Below are positions 1 to 6,593 of a stretch of 10,427 bases of DNA, in pieces. Position 1 is the first letter of the stretch. Every line of letters begins with the position of its first letter. The DNA lies in assembly GCA_023413895.1 (NCBI GenBank), contig JAEZOU010000056.1, positions 1-10,427 of the forward strand. Direction: 5' to 3'. Source of the stretch: Bacteroidota bacterium. Its GTDB lineage: Bacteria > Bacteroidota > Bacteroidia > Bacteroidales > WCHB1-69. The notes beneath the pieces were generated by a model that made no database searches, was not told where the DNA came from, and worked only from the letters and a program-made list of their open reading frames with translations. A program made the position numbers and the translations under genes.

Positions 1-56
1 CCGTTGAGCAATTCGTGTTCTAAAATTTCGTACTTTTGCGCTTGTGTAATTTCCAT
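1..56 (-). CDS. 5' end of an unidentified protein, cut by the window edge
   Basis: An ATG on the minus strand at 56-54 opens a frame that stays open to the window edge and reads MEITQAQKYEILEHELLN. The start is supported by a Bacteroidota -7 promoter element (79-86) lying 22 bases upstream. The fragment is charged and helix-prone, with no signal peptide, so a cytoplasmic protein is likely. It follows the M6 peptidase gene on the same strand after an 88-base gap but has its own promoter-like signal. I do not recognise the family from 18 residues and give no function. Confidence 0.6.
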   Translation of the reverse strand, partial: MEITQAQKYEILEHELLN

Positions 57-78
57 TTTTTTAATTTTTTACGTTTTG

Positions 79-86
79 CAAATATA
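79..86 (-). promoter_or_regulatory. Bacteroidota -7 promoter element for the left-edge gene
   Basis: The minus strand reads TATATTTG, an exact match to the TAnnTTTG -7 consensus used by the Bacteroidota primary sigma factor. It lies 22 bases before the ATG at 56. No clear -33 TTTG is seen at the usual distance. The box is one arm plus spacer of a perfect inverted repeat (79-95), which suggests regulation. Confidence 0.5.
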
Positions 87-95
87 TCATATTTG
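79..95. repeat. 7-bp perfect inverted repeat over the promoter
   Basis: CAAATAT (79-85) and ATATTTG (89-95) are perfect reverse complements separated by ATC. The left arm contains the TTTG of the -7 box of the minus-strand gene starting at 56. A dyad of this size with a 3-base centre is a plausible binding site for a dimeric repressor or activator. The alternative is that AT-rich sequence produced it by chance. Confidence 0.4.
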
Positions 96-144
96 CTGGA
101 AATTACACACTTTTTGGGATACTACCCTTTCTTATGATTCAGAA

Positions 145-2724
145 TTATCGTTTTACAAATTTTCTTACTGCAGTGCCAGATTCTGAAGTTATTTTCAAAA
201 AGTAAACACCACTAGGAAGTGCTGAAACATCTATTTTATTGTTATTGACAATTTCGAATTGCATAACTACATTTCCAACAGCGTCTATAACCATTGCGTT
301 GCAAAGTTGCTCTGGAAGATTTGAAAGTTGAATGTAATCTTCTGTTGGATTGGGAGATATATTGAAGTTTATTAGACTGTTTTCTGTGATATTTACATTG
401 GTAGTTGCACTTACAGGGATTTTTGTTAAAGCTCCTTGAGACATAATAGAAAGTGTGTCAAAACGTTCACCTGCGTATGTAGGTTCAAATTTCACAAAAA
501 GACGTTTGGGTAAGTCATCTTTGTTGATTACCAAACGAGTTCCCCAATTTGTTCCATTAATAGAGATCTTGAAATCACCAGTAATGGTTGCTAATAGGTT
601 TATTTTTAATCTATTGTCATCTGCATGAATCATTACGTTTTGAAAGTCTGAGGTTTCACCAACGTTAGCAAAAAACTCCAACTCATCAGGAATGGTATAA
701 ATAATGGTTGGGTCACCAGCAGCAAAATCTGCATAAATAGTATGATTTTCTGTAACGTTTGTAAAGGTGTATTCTTCCATGGCACCTATGCTAACACTAT
801 CAATATACACTTGGTTAACGGCAAATCCAATCTCAGGAGTGATTGTGTAGGTTTTTCCATAACCATAATTTATAGTAGTAACGCCTTCTGGAGAAATTTC
901 ACCATTTTCTCCTGCAGAAGCTGAAATTTGATAGGTTGTTATAGAGATGCCTGAAATTTCAACTACTTGATGCATTTGAATATTTTCAATTGTATAAACT
1001 CCTTGTATTGGCGTTAAAACCACATTGTTGGCCTTAACAATGGGTTGTGATTGCAGATAGGCTTCATCTAAAGTGAAAGAGAAACTAAAATCTTCACCGG
1101 CGGCAACAATAGTAGAATTGCTAGTAGCGTTGTAAGTAATACCATTTATTGTAGGAAGATATACTTGATAATTTGCTGTTTCAGCAGTATCATCAGCTAC
1201 AAAATTAAAGGTGATTGTTCCGTTGGATTCAGAAATATTAAGAAGTTGAACTCCACTATTGCTTCCATTCCACGCTCTGAGAGATGGTGTGGTAGAGTCT
1301 GTTATCTGCGTTTTATGTCCTGTTCCAGGCCAAGAACAGGAGGTGGAATTGATTGATCCATACTCACCTTCGTGGGTTGGAATTGAATATTGACAATTGG
1401 CAGCTACAGGGTAGAATTGTTGCGGATGTTGAGAATTAATATCCCAGTAGTTGATGTTGGCGTGTTGGTGATAAATTACCATGCCATGACCAGGAATGTT
1501 GTTATCAAAACCTTCCAATTGACGATTTTCAATAAGGAAAAATTCGTTATTGGTATTGGTGTTGATTCGATAAAAAGCATTTTTGTAAAGTCGGGAAGAA
1601 GGTAAGGTTATTTCTTGAGTAGTAGTGAGTGTTGTACATTCTGCCCAATTGTATGTGAAAATTTTAGAACGCGGGTTAGGGTGTGCTGGCGTTTTACCAC
1701 TATTGTTCCAGCTTCCAGAGCCTTGTAAATCCCAAGTCCCAGTTCCAGAGCATTGACCATTTTCTTCGTAGTCTGTGTCATAGTAATCTGGAGCACCGAA
1801 ACTATGTCCGAGTTCATGGCAGATAACCCCGATATATGTGATGCCAGAACCCGATGCACCTCGTAATTCAGGACCGCAAGCATAACGATCAAATTCAACA
1901 CCATCAGCATAGGTGCCACCAACGGATGAAGCATGTGACCAAATACAGTCGCTGCCACCACCAGCCTCCTGACCATGTCCAGAAAAAATCATAAATACAG
2001 CATCAACAACGCCATCATTATCGTTGTCATAGATAGAAAAATCAACTTCATCGTCCGCTTGGGCAATTCCTTCCTCAACAAGTCGGTAACCTCTGTTTAC
2101 ATAATATGCCATATCATGGTTGGCTGTGTATGGCCCGAGAATATCTGTTGTAAGGTTTACTCCATTGTAAGAACATTCTCTGAAGAAGTCACGGACACTT
2201 CCGGTTGCTCCTCCATAATTATACCCCAGTTGGTTAAATAGGTTTTCAAAGTCGGCTTTTGTACGAATAAAAGGTCGGTCTGGGGTTTCCATCAAAAAAC
2301 ATGCCATCTTAATATTTCCTAATGTGGGAAGACCTTTGCTTTGCGTAAGCTTTTGATTAGCAGCGTTTTTTATTTGGTTAAATTGCTGTAGCTGAGCGTC
2401 AGAAAATCGTAATCCTTTGGGTATAGAGGAAAGAAATCTTCGTTCGGCAAGGGTACGTTGATTTGGAGATTTTGCAGTAAAAGCAGAGGGTTCCAAATCT
2501 CCATAACTATTGCGTTGTGCATAAGTAAAATATCCCTTATGGTCGTACATTAAGGTATATCCATCAGAAGAGTGTGCGTAATTAAAAAACTCGTCACCAC
2601 GCATAATTAAAGTTAGCGTGTCGCCGTTGGGTTGCGTAAATGTAATAGGATAAGGGTAAGCAATAACAGCAAACAGTTGTTGCGCAAATAGGAAAAAGGT
2701 TGCTAATAATAAAAATTTCTTCAT
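145..2724 (-). CDS. Secreted M6-family (immune inhibitor A-like) metallopeptidase with T9SS sorting domain
   Basis: This 859-residue protein is predicted to be an extracellular zinc endopeptidase. Residues 1-19 form a signal peptide (MKKF start, hydrophobic core, cleavage after LFA). Residues about 20-130 look like the N-terminal propeptide usual in bacteroidal M6 proteins (GDEFF, DGY and YA motifs). The catalytic domain (about 135-500) has a DNDNDG calcium-loop-like stretch at 233-238 and the zinc motif HELGHSFGAPD at 303-313, with H303, H307 and probably D313 as ligands and E304 as catalytic base. The segment WDLQGSGSWN (331-340) has Gln334 where relatives normally have the Met-turn methionine. 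Beta-rich domains follow: about 515-595, a bacterial-repeat/InlB-B-like domain at 597-668, and an Ig-like domain at 675-775. Residues about 785-859 are a type A T9SS sorting domain (SPNP at 790-793, DVSALPSGVYFLKI, basic end), cleaved on export. The physiological substrate is unknown; nutrition or virulence are both possible. Confidence 0.93.
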   Translation of the reverse strand: MKKFLLLATFFLFAQQLFAVIAYPYPITFTQPNGDTLTLIMRGDEFFNYAHSSDGYTLMYDHKGYFTYAQRNSYGDLEPSAFTAKSPNQRTLAERRFLSSIPKGLRFSDAQLQQFNQIKNAANQKLTQSKGLPTLGNIKMACFLMETPDRPFIRTKADFENLFNQLGYNYGGATGSVRDFFRECSYNGVNLTTDILGPYTANHDMAYYVNRGYRLVEEGIAQADDEVDFSIYDNDNDGVVDAVFMIFSGHGQEAGGGSDCIWSHASSVGGTYADGVEFDRYACGPELRGASGSGITYIGVICHELGHSFGAPDYYDTDYEENGQCSGTGTWDLQGSGSWNNSGKTPAHPNPRSKIFTYNWAECTTLTTTQEITLPSSRLYKNAFYRINTNTNNEFFLIENRQLEGFDNNIPGHGMVIYHQHANINYWDINSQHPQQFYPVAANCQYSIPTHEGEYGSINSTSCSWPGTGHKTQITDSTTPSLRAWNGSNSGVQLLNISESNGTITFNFVADDTAETANYQVYLPTINGITYNATSNSTIVAAGEDFSFSFTLDEAYLQSQPIVKANNVVLTPIQGVYTIENIQMHQVVEISGISITTYQISASAGENGEISPEGVTTINYGYGKTYTITPEIGFAVNQVYIDSVSIGAMEEYTFTNVTENHTIYADFAAGDPTIIYTIPDELEFFANVGETSDFQNVMIHADDNRLKINLLATITGDFKISINGTNWGTRLVINKDDLPKRLFVKFEPTYAGERFDTLSIMSQGALTKIPVSATTNVNITENSLINFNISPNPTEDYIQLSNLPEQLCNAMVIDAVGNVVMQFEIVNNNKIDVSALPSGVYFLKITSESGTAVRKFVKR

Positions 2725-2751
2725 TCTATAATATTATAAAAAAAACGGCGG

Positions 2752-2759
2752 CAAAAATA
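2752..2759 (-). promoter_or_regulatory. -7 promoter element for the M6 peptidase gene
   Basis: The minus strand reads TATTTTTG, matching TAnnTTTG, 27 bases before the peptidase ATG and inside the 57-base gap after rnhA. No convincing -33 TTTG at the normal distance is visible. It suggests the peptidase can be transcribed independently of rnhA, although both genes share a strand. Confidence 0.45.
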
Positions 2760-2781
2760 CAAAAAACAATCTTTCATTTAT

Positions 2782-3423
2782 CTATTTTCTGCCAAAATCT
2801 GCTGGGATTTCTCCCCAACAGCGTGTGTTCCACTTAATAATTGGAGTGGTAAAGGTGTTGTTTTGTAACCAAAATTCTGCACGTTGCAGCAAATCAAAAA
2901 CAGTCATGTTTTTTTCTGTAGGTAAAACAACAGATTTGTGCTTCTTGTGTCGCACCCAAGCAATAGCTGTAATGCTATCGGAATAGATAGGAATGTTAAT
3001 CTGTCTCTGTTTCAAAAGTGCTAAAGCATGTACCAATGCCAAAAATTCACCAATATTGTTGGTGGCTCCTTGAAAAGGTCCTTGATGAAACCAAACCTCT
3101 TGGGTTCGCGTATATACCCCCCGATATTCCATCTGTTTGGTAACCATATTACAAGCCGCATCTACCGCAAGGCTATCTAAAACAGGCTGAGAATCTGTAG
3201 AACTTAAAAACTGAAATGATTTTGTTTTGTCTAACGCTGATTGCTGTCTGTAATAACTTTCGTATCCCTCCCGAAATGCTTTCTCAGCCTCTATCATCGT
3301 GTCAAAGGCTTTATATTTTGCTCCTTCAACTCCCCAAACTTGGTTCTTACAGGTTTCCCAATTGTCGTAAATTCCAATCACTTTCCCTTCCCAAACAACA
3401 TAAAATTTTTTCTTAGCTGCCAT
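2782..3423 (-). CDS. rnhA: Ribonuclease H (type 1) with N-terminal viroplasmin-type domain
   Basis: This 213-residue enzyme is predicted to cut the RNA strand of RNA:DNA hybrids in the cytoplasm, acting in primer and R-loop removal. Residues 1-50 are a viroplasmin/hybrid-binding domain (KFYVVWEGKVIGIYDNW, then VEGAKYKAF), which in eukaryotic RNase H1 and related bacterial proteins binds the hybrid. A linker of about 30 residues leads to the RNase H domain (about 82-213). Four acidic residues can be assigned as the metal-binding set: D88 in AVDAACN, E126 in NIGEF, D149 in YSDS and D209 in PADFGRK. The C-terminal WGEIPADFGRK is typical of the Bacteroidota and Firmicutes fusion form. The gene ends 57 bases before the peptidase start and is divergent from the GldH-like gene. 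No TAnnTTTG is seen directly before its ATG. Confidence 0.95.
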   Translation of the reverse strand: MAAKKKFYVVWEGKVIGIYDNWETCKNQVWGVEGAKYKAFDTMIEAEKAFREGYESYYRQQSALDKTKSFQFLSSTDSQPVLDSLAVDAACNMVTKQMEYRGVYTRTQEVWFHQGPFQGATNNIGEFLALVHALALLKQRQINIPIYSDSITAIAWVRHKKHKSVVLPTEKNMTVFDLLQRAEFWLQNNTFTTPIIKWNTRCWGEIPADFGRK

Positions 3424-3481
3424 ATTTACACTATTTTAGATTAATATTAGAGATTTGAGTTTTCCATATCAACAATTTTAT

Positions 3482-3489
3482 TACTTTTG
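3482..3489 (+). promoter_or_regulatory. -7 promoter element for the gldH-rfk-LRR-radA cluster
   Basis: TACTTTTG matches TAnnTTTG exactly, 49 bases before the first ATG of the cluster. A TTTG at 3454-3457 could be the -33 element, but the 24-base spacing is longer than the usual roughly 19-21. It sits in the 115-base divergent gap with rnhA. The expected transcript would have a leader of about 40 bases. Confidence 0.45.
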
Positions 3490-3538
3490 CCAAGAATTTC
3501 TTACACAAAAATTGAGATAATAAATTTGGTAAACGAAT

Positions 3539-4063
3539 ATGATGAAAAATTATTATAGTAGAAAAATAAATCTTTTTTCACTTTTCCTCTTGATGGGTGC
3601 ACTATGCTTTGTCTCTTGTAATTCATCTTCAAAAGCAACGCTGTTTGAGGTGTCTCAAGATTTTACGGATAATAATTGGGGCTTTGACCAACGAATCTTG
3701 GAGTATGAAGTGGAAATCGAAGAAAGTGAAAATCCATACGAAGTTATTTTAACTTTAGATTTGACAGATAGATTGTCGGTAGATCGTCTGCCTTTTACTT
3801 TTTCTATCTATGGCCCCGATGGATCTGAATCACACAAACCGACTGTAATCGTTTTTAATGTCCCTGAAGATCCTTCTACAGAACATTTATCAGGGCCCAA
3901 AACAATTACTAAAACCATTTACGATTATAAGTTCTTCAACCAAACAGGAACCTATAAGTTGAGATTACTCCAAAAGTCGGGAAAGTATGATTTACATAAT
4001 GTTAAAAGTATGAAAATCACTGCAAAACAAACTCAAAAAAAAGAGCAGCCTCAGGTGTTATGA
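3539..4063 (+). CDS. GldH-like lipoprotein (divergent)
   Basis: This 174-residue protein has a lipoprotein signal: a basic start, a hydrophobic stretch at residues 10-26, and the lipobox-like FVSC with Cys27 as the lipidated residue. The mature part is beta-rich and resembles the GldH family, a lipoprotein needed for gliding and T9SS function in flavobacteria. The similarity rests on the early aromatic NNWGFDQ segment, the strand pattern, and the end FFNQTGTYKLRLLQKSG...DLHNVKSMKI, which follows the GldH pattern of F, G-Y, then D-L-x-x-I/V. The central G-W-x-G-x-G region I expect in GldH is not obvious (replaced around STEHLSGPKTITK), so the assignment is tentative. An ATG at 3542 is an alternative start that changes nothing functional. 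Its stop overlaps the riboflavin kinase start as ATGA. It could otherwise be an unrelated small Bacteroidales lipoprotein. Confidence 0.6.
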   Translation: MMKNYYSRKINLFSLFLLMGALCFVSCNSSSKATLFEVSQDFTDNNWGFDQRILEYEVEIEESENPYEVILTLDLTDRLSVDRLPFTFSIYGPDGSESHKPTVIVFNVPEDPSTEHLSGPKTITKTIYDYKFFNQTGTYKLRLLQKSGKYDLHNVKSMKITAKQTQKKEQPQVL

Positions 4064-4428
4064 TATATTGTGGAACTATCATTCAAGGGCTTCAGTTAGG
4101 TAGAACTTTTGGTTATCCTACCGCGAATGTGGCTTTGGATACCCCAAAAAATATTCCCACTAATGGGGTTTATGCTGTAAAAGTTGGCTTAAATCAACAG
4201 ATTTATAACGGAATGTTGTACGTAGGTACGCGCCCTACGCTTAAAATGAGTGAAACTACTATCGAAATTCACCTTTTCGATTTTAATGAGCAGGTTTATA
4301 ATGCTCATATTACGTTTGAAATTGTAGAGAAAATTAGAGAAGAGATAGCATTCCAAAGTACAGAACAACTTGTCAATCAAATTCACCAAGACTATGAAAA
4401 TATTAAGAAGATTTTGGGTGTGCATTAG
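4060..4428 (+). CDS. Stand-alone riboflavin kinase
   Basis: At 122 residues this protein corresponds to the C-terminal riboflavin kinase domain of RibF alone (riboflavin + ATP to FMN + ADP). Visible motifs are GRTFGYPTAN (14-23), whose PTAN threonine and asparagine contact Mg-ATP; NGVYAVKV (35-42); GTRPT (56-60); E69 in TIEIHLFDF, the expected catalytic glutamate; and IREE...F (92-98). All look intact, so this is not a decayed remnant. The FMN adenylyltransferase domain of about 180 residues that precedes the kinase in normal RibF is absent: the ATG lies inside the stop of the GldH-like gene (ATGA overlap, 4060-4063). The enzyme should therefore make FMN but not FAD. I infer that a full bifunctional RibF is encoded elsewhere. 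The 3' end overlaps the LRR gene by 35 bases. Confidence 0.88.
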   Translation: MIYCGTIIQGLQLGRTFGYPTANVALDTPKNIPTNGVYAVKVGLNQQIYNGMLYVGTRPTLKMSETTIEIHLFDFNEQVYNAHITFEIVEKIREEIAFQSTEQLVNQIHQDYENIKKILGVH

Positions 4429-5011
4429 CATTTTAATCTTTTCTATTACTATTCAAGCTCAATCCCTTCCCAATGAGCCTTTGAAAGAACAGAAGTTATA
4501 TACCTCTTTGAAGGAAGCACTGCAAAATCCAGAACAAGTTTATCGATTAAAATTAAAACTTCCGCGCAAGTGCGATTCTATTCCTGAGGAGGTTTTTCAA
4601 CTTACCAACTTGCAAGAGTTGCGCCTGACGGGTTGCCACCTCAATATCATTAACCGAAATATTGGAAAACTGCAGAGTTTGCGTTTTCTGCATTTGAATC
4701 GCAATAATTTGGTGCGCCTTCCAGAGGAGTTTACGCAATTAACACATTTAGTGTTGTTAGATATTAGTAGAAATCCTCTTATGGAACTTCCTGAATCAAT
4801 GGGAAATATGAAGTCGCTTGAGATGATTGATGCATGGGATACGCAACTTTTTGTATTGCCAGAAAGTATTGCACAACTTGCAGAAACACTTAAGGTTATC
4901 GACCTTCGTCAGGTGCCACTCAAAGATAGCGAGCACGTGGCAATGCAGCAGCTTCTGCCCCAAACAAGCATACCTTATAGCTACTATTGTGATTGTAATA
5001 GTGACCGATAA
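4394..5011 (+). CDS. Exported leucine-rich-repeat protein
   Basis: The protein has 205 residues from the ATG at 4394. That start is preferred over an in-frame TTG at 4370 because it puts a clean signal peptide at the N-terminus (MKILRRF, hydrophobic 8-20, cleavage after IQA). The mature part contains about four to five repeats of roughly 23 residues of the L-x-x-L-x-L-x-x-N/C-x-L type with LPE-x-x-x-x-L spacing (for example LQELRLTGCHL, LRFLHLNRNNLVRLPEEF and LVLLDISRNPLMELPESM), which form a solenoid used for protein binding. The C-terminus ends YYCDCNSDR, with two cysteines close together. No lipobox, T9SS sorting domain or C-terminal anchor is seen, so the likely location is the periplasm. 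It overlaps the riboflavin kinase by 35 bases and precedes radA by 12 bases. The partner and role are unknown. Confidence 0.85.
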   Translation: MKILRRFWVCISILIFSITIQAQSLPNEPLKEQKLYTSLKEALQNPEQVYRLKLKLPRKCDSIPEEVFQLTNLQELRLTGCHLNIINRNIGKLQSLRFLHLNRNNLVRLPEEFTQLTHLVLLDISRNPLMELPESMGNMKSLEMIDAWDTQLFVLPESIAQLAETLKVIDLRQVPLKDSEHVAMQQLLPQTSIPYSYYCDCNSDR

Positions 5012-5023
5012 ATCTCCAAATCT

Positions 5024-6388
5024 ATGAAAGCCAACTCCTACTACTATTGTAAAGTCTGCGGAACCCAATCCACCCAATGGATGGGAAAATGTCCTTCGTG
5101 TAACTCTTGGAACTCTTTCGAACAGGAGGTGGTACTCCGCGAAGAGAAAAAGAAGGGAAGTTCGTCAGTGACCGCACGCAAAACCACCCCAAAACCGCTT
5201 AGCGAAATCTCAACCGTTGATTTGCCACGGGTGGCTTCGGGCTCTACTGAGTTCGATAATGTGCTCGGTGGCGGTATCGTTCCCGGCTCAATTACTCTGC
5301 TCGGAGGTGAACCCGGTATTGGAAAGTCAACGCTATTGCTCCAAATTGCACTGCGACTAAAAACAAAGAAGATTCTGTATATATCTGGTGAAGAGAGCGA
5401 AACTCAGCTGAAAATGAGAGCACAACGCCTCGATAATGGCGACAACGCTCACTGCTACATCCTAACCGAAACCAACACACAAGAGGTTTTTACACAAGTA
5501 AAGGAGCTTAATCCCGATATTATTATTGTCGATTCTATTCAAACAATGCAAAGTACTCTAATCGATTCGGGCGCAGGCTCAATCTCACAAATTAAAGAGT
5601 GCTCCGCCGAATTTCAACATTTAGCTAAAAGTACCGGAACGCCCGTTTTCCTTATCGGTCATATTACGAAAGAGGGAAGCATTGCTGGACCCAAAATTTT
5701 AGAACATATTGTCGATACCGTTTTGCAGTTTGAGGGCGATATGCACTATGGCTATAGAATTGTCCGCTGTATTAAAAATCGTTTCGGGTCAACCTCCGAG
5801 TTGGGAATTTTTGAGATGTGTCAGGCGGGCCTGCGCGAAGTGACGAACCCATCGGAAATTCTGATTTCTGAACGAGATGAGATTTATAGCGGAACGGCTA
5901 TCGCTTCAATAATGGAAGGAAATCGTCCGCTTATGATTGAAACACAAGCACTTGTTAGTAGTGCGGTTTATGGTACGCCACAACGCGCAGCTACGGGTTT
6001 CGATATTCGTCGCCTCAATATGTTGTTGGCAGTGCTCGAAAAAAGGTGCGGATTTAAAATTGGCGCAAAAGATGTCTTTATCAATATCGCTGGCGGTTTT
6101 CGTATCGAAGACCCCGCCATCAATCTGGCAGTAGTAGCCGCAATTATGTCTTCCGGCGTCGATGTCGCTATTAGTCCTAAAGATTGTTTCGTAGGCGAGT
6201 TAGGACTGAGCGGCGAGGTGCGCTCTGTTGCTCGTATCGAACAACGTATCGCCGAAGCCAGCAAGCTAGGCTTTAAACGCATTTTCTTCTCAAAATATAA
6301 CCTCAAAGGGCTCACTAATCGTTACGATATAGAACTTTGCCCTATTGGAAAAATTGAAGAGTTGATCCCAAAACTTTTTCAGGAGTGA
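5024..6388 (+). CDS. radA: DNA repair/recombination protein RadA (Sms)
   Basis: At 454 residues this is full length for RadA, a cytoplasmic RecA-like DNA helicase that extends branches during homologous recombination. Domain order is canonical: an N-terminal four-cysteine zinc finger (C9, C12, C23, C26, with W19MGKCPSC); an ATPase core with Walker A GEPGIGKST (95-103) and Walker B IIIVDSIQT (166-174); the RadA-specific KNRFGS motif (251-256); and a Lon-protease-like C-terminal domain (about 285-454, with NIAGGFRIEDPAINLAV at 354-370) that has a scaffold rather than proteolytic role. All key residues are present. It is the last gene of the cluster. Its codons show more C and G at third positions than the upstream genes by eye, suggesting a different composition history or expression level. 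RadA is near-universal, so recent acquisition is not required. Confidence 0.97.
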   Translation: MKANSYYYCKVCGTQSTQWMGKCPSCNSWNSFEQEVVLREEKKKGSSSVTARKTTPKPLSEISTVDLPRVASGSTEFDNVLGGGIVPGSITLLGGEPGIGKSTLLLQIALRLKTKKILYISGEESETQLKMRAQRLDNGDNAHCYILTETNTQEVFTQVKELNPDIIIVDSIQTMQSTLIDSGAGSISQIKECSAEFQHLAKSTGTPVFLIGHITKEGSIAGPKILEHIVDTVLQFEGDMHYGYRIVRCIKNRFGSTSELGIFEMCQAGLREVTNPSEILISERDEIYSGTAIASIMEGNRPLMIETQALVSSAVYGTPQRAATGFDIRRLNMLLAVLEKRCGFKIGAKDVFINIAGGFRIEDPAINLAVVAAIMSSGVDVAISPKDCFVGELGLSGEVRSVARIEQRIAEASKLGFKRIFFSKYNLKGLTNRYDIELCPIGKIEELIPKLFQE

Positions 6389-6395
6389 TTTTTAA

Positions 6396-6574
6396 TTTGG
6401 GCGTATCGGCTCTTTCCTGCGCACAAATCTGCGCACTCGCCGTCGGGCTTTCCGCTCAAATTTCGCGCCTCTTTCTTTTGCTTCAATCTTCTTTGAAATC
6501 CAATTCCTAAGTTTTACGTTCTAATTTCTAAACACGAAAACCGGCGCTCATAACCGCTGCAATCCCTTACGCAA
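6396..6574. repeat. GC-richer intergenic mosaic element of Bacteroidota type
   Basis: The convergent gap between radA and trkH (6389-6626) holds no gene but is unlike the usual AT-rich spacers. It opens with TTTGGGCGTA (6396-6405), has GTCGGGCTTTCCGCT in the middle (6442-6456) and TTTGCTTCAATCTT (6477-6490), and closes with CCGCTGCAATCCCTTACGC (6554-6572). From memory, the order GGGCGT, then GTCGGGCT(A/T)TCCGCT, then ATCCCT(A/T)ACGC characterises a non-coding repeat found after genes in many Bacteroidota genomes. The ends are imperfect inverted repeats (TTGGGCGTA against TTGCGTAAGG on the other strand). Inside, TGCGCAC occurs twice (6418-6424, 6430-6436). I know no accepted name or function. 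It may be an extragenic palindromic-type element or a structured 3' region. The family link rests on recalled sequence patterns, not a search. Confidence 0.5.
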
Positions 6575-6593
6575 TCTCATGCGCTAAGATTGT
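6571..6593. repeat. Small hairpin at the end of the intergenic element
   Basis: CAATCT (6572-6577) pairs with AGATTG (6587-6592) across a 9-base loop, extended by one G-T wobble at 6571/6593. It lies where a bidirectional terminator for convergent radA and trkH could sit, but neither strand has a following T-run, so I do not call it an intrinsic terminator. It may be part of the mosaic element. Confidence 0.3.

Noticed and set aside
31..38. TACTTTTG on the plus strand as a promoter
   Set aside because: It matches the -7 consensus but lies inside the coding part of the minus-strand gene and precedes no credible plus-strand gene.
1608..1976. 122-codon minus-strand frame inside the M6 gene
   Set aside because: It lies on the same strand but in another frame of the peptidase, has no promoter or start signal, and its translation resembles no family. 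It spans the conserved zinc-site coding region.
3274..3423. Viroplasmin domain as a sign of viral or prophage origin
   Set aside because: This domain is a normal N-terminal part of many cellular RNase H1 proteins, and no other phage gene is present.
4370..4393. TTG start at 4370 for the LRR gene
   Set aside because: It would add eight charged residues before the signal peptide and deepen the overlap with riboflavin kinase; the ATG at 4394 is better.
4060..4428. Riboflavin kinase as a broken RibF pseudogene
   Set aside because: The upstream sequence encodes an intact unrelated lipoprotein with no FAD synthetase remnants, and all kinase motifs are preserved.
4981..5050. Direct repeat CTACTATTGT at 4981 and 5041
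   Set aside because: The two 10-base copies encode similar Tyr-Cys runs in the LRR end and RadA start; the short length makes coincidence the simplest reading.
5968..6315. 115-codon minus-strand frame opposite radA
   Set aside because: It mirrors the conserved Lon-like domain of RadA and shows no independent coding features.
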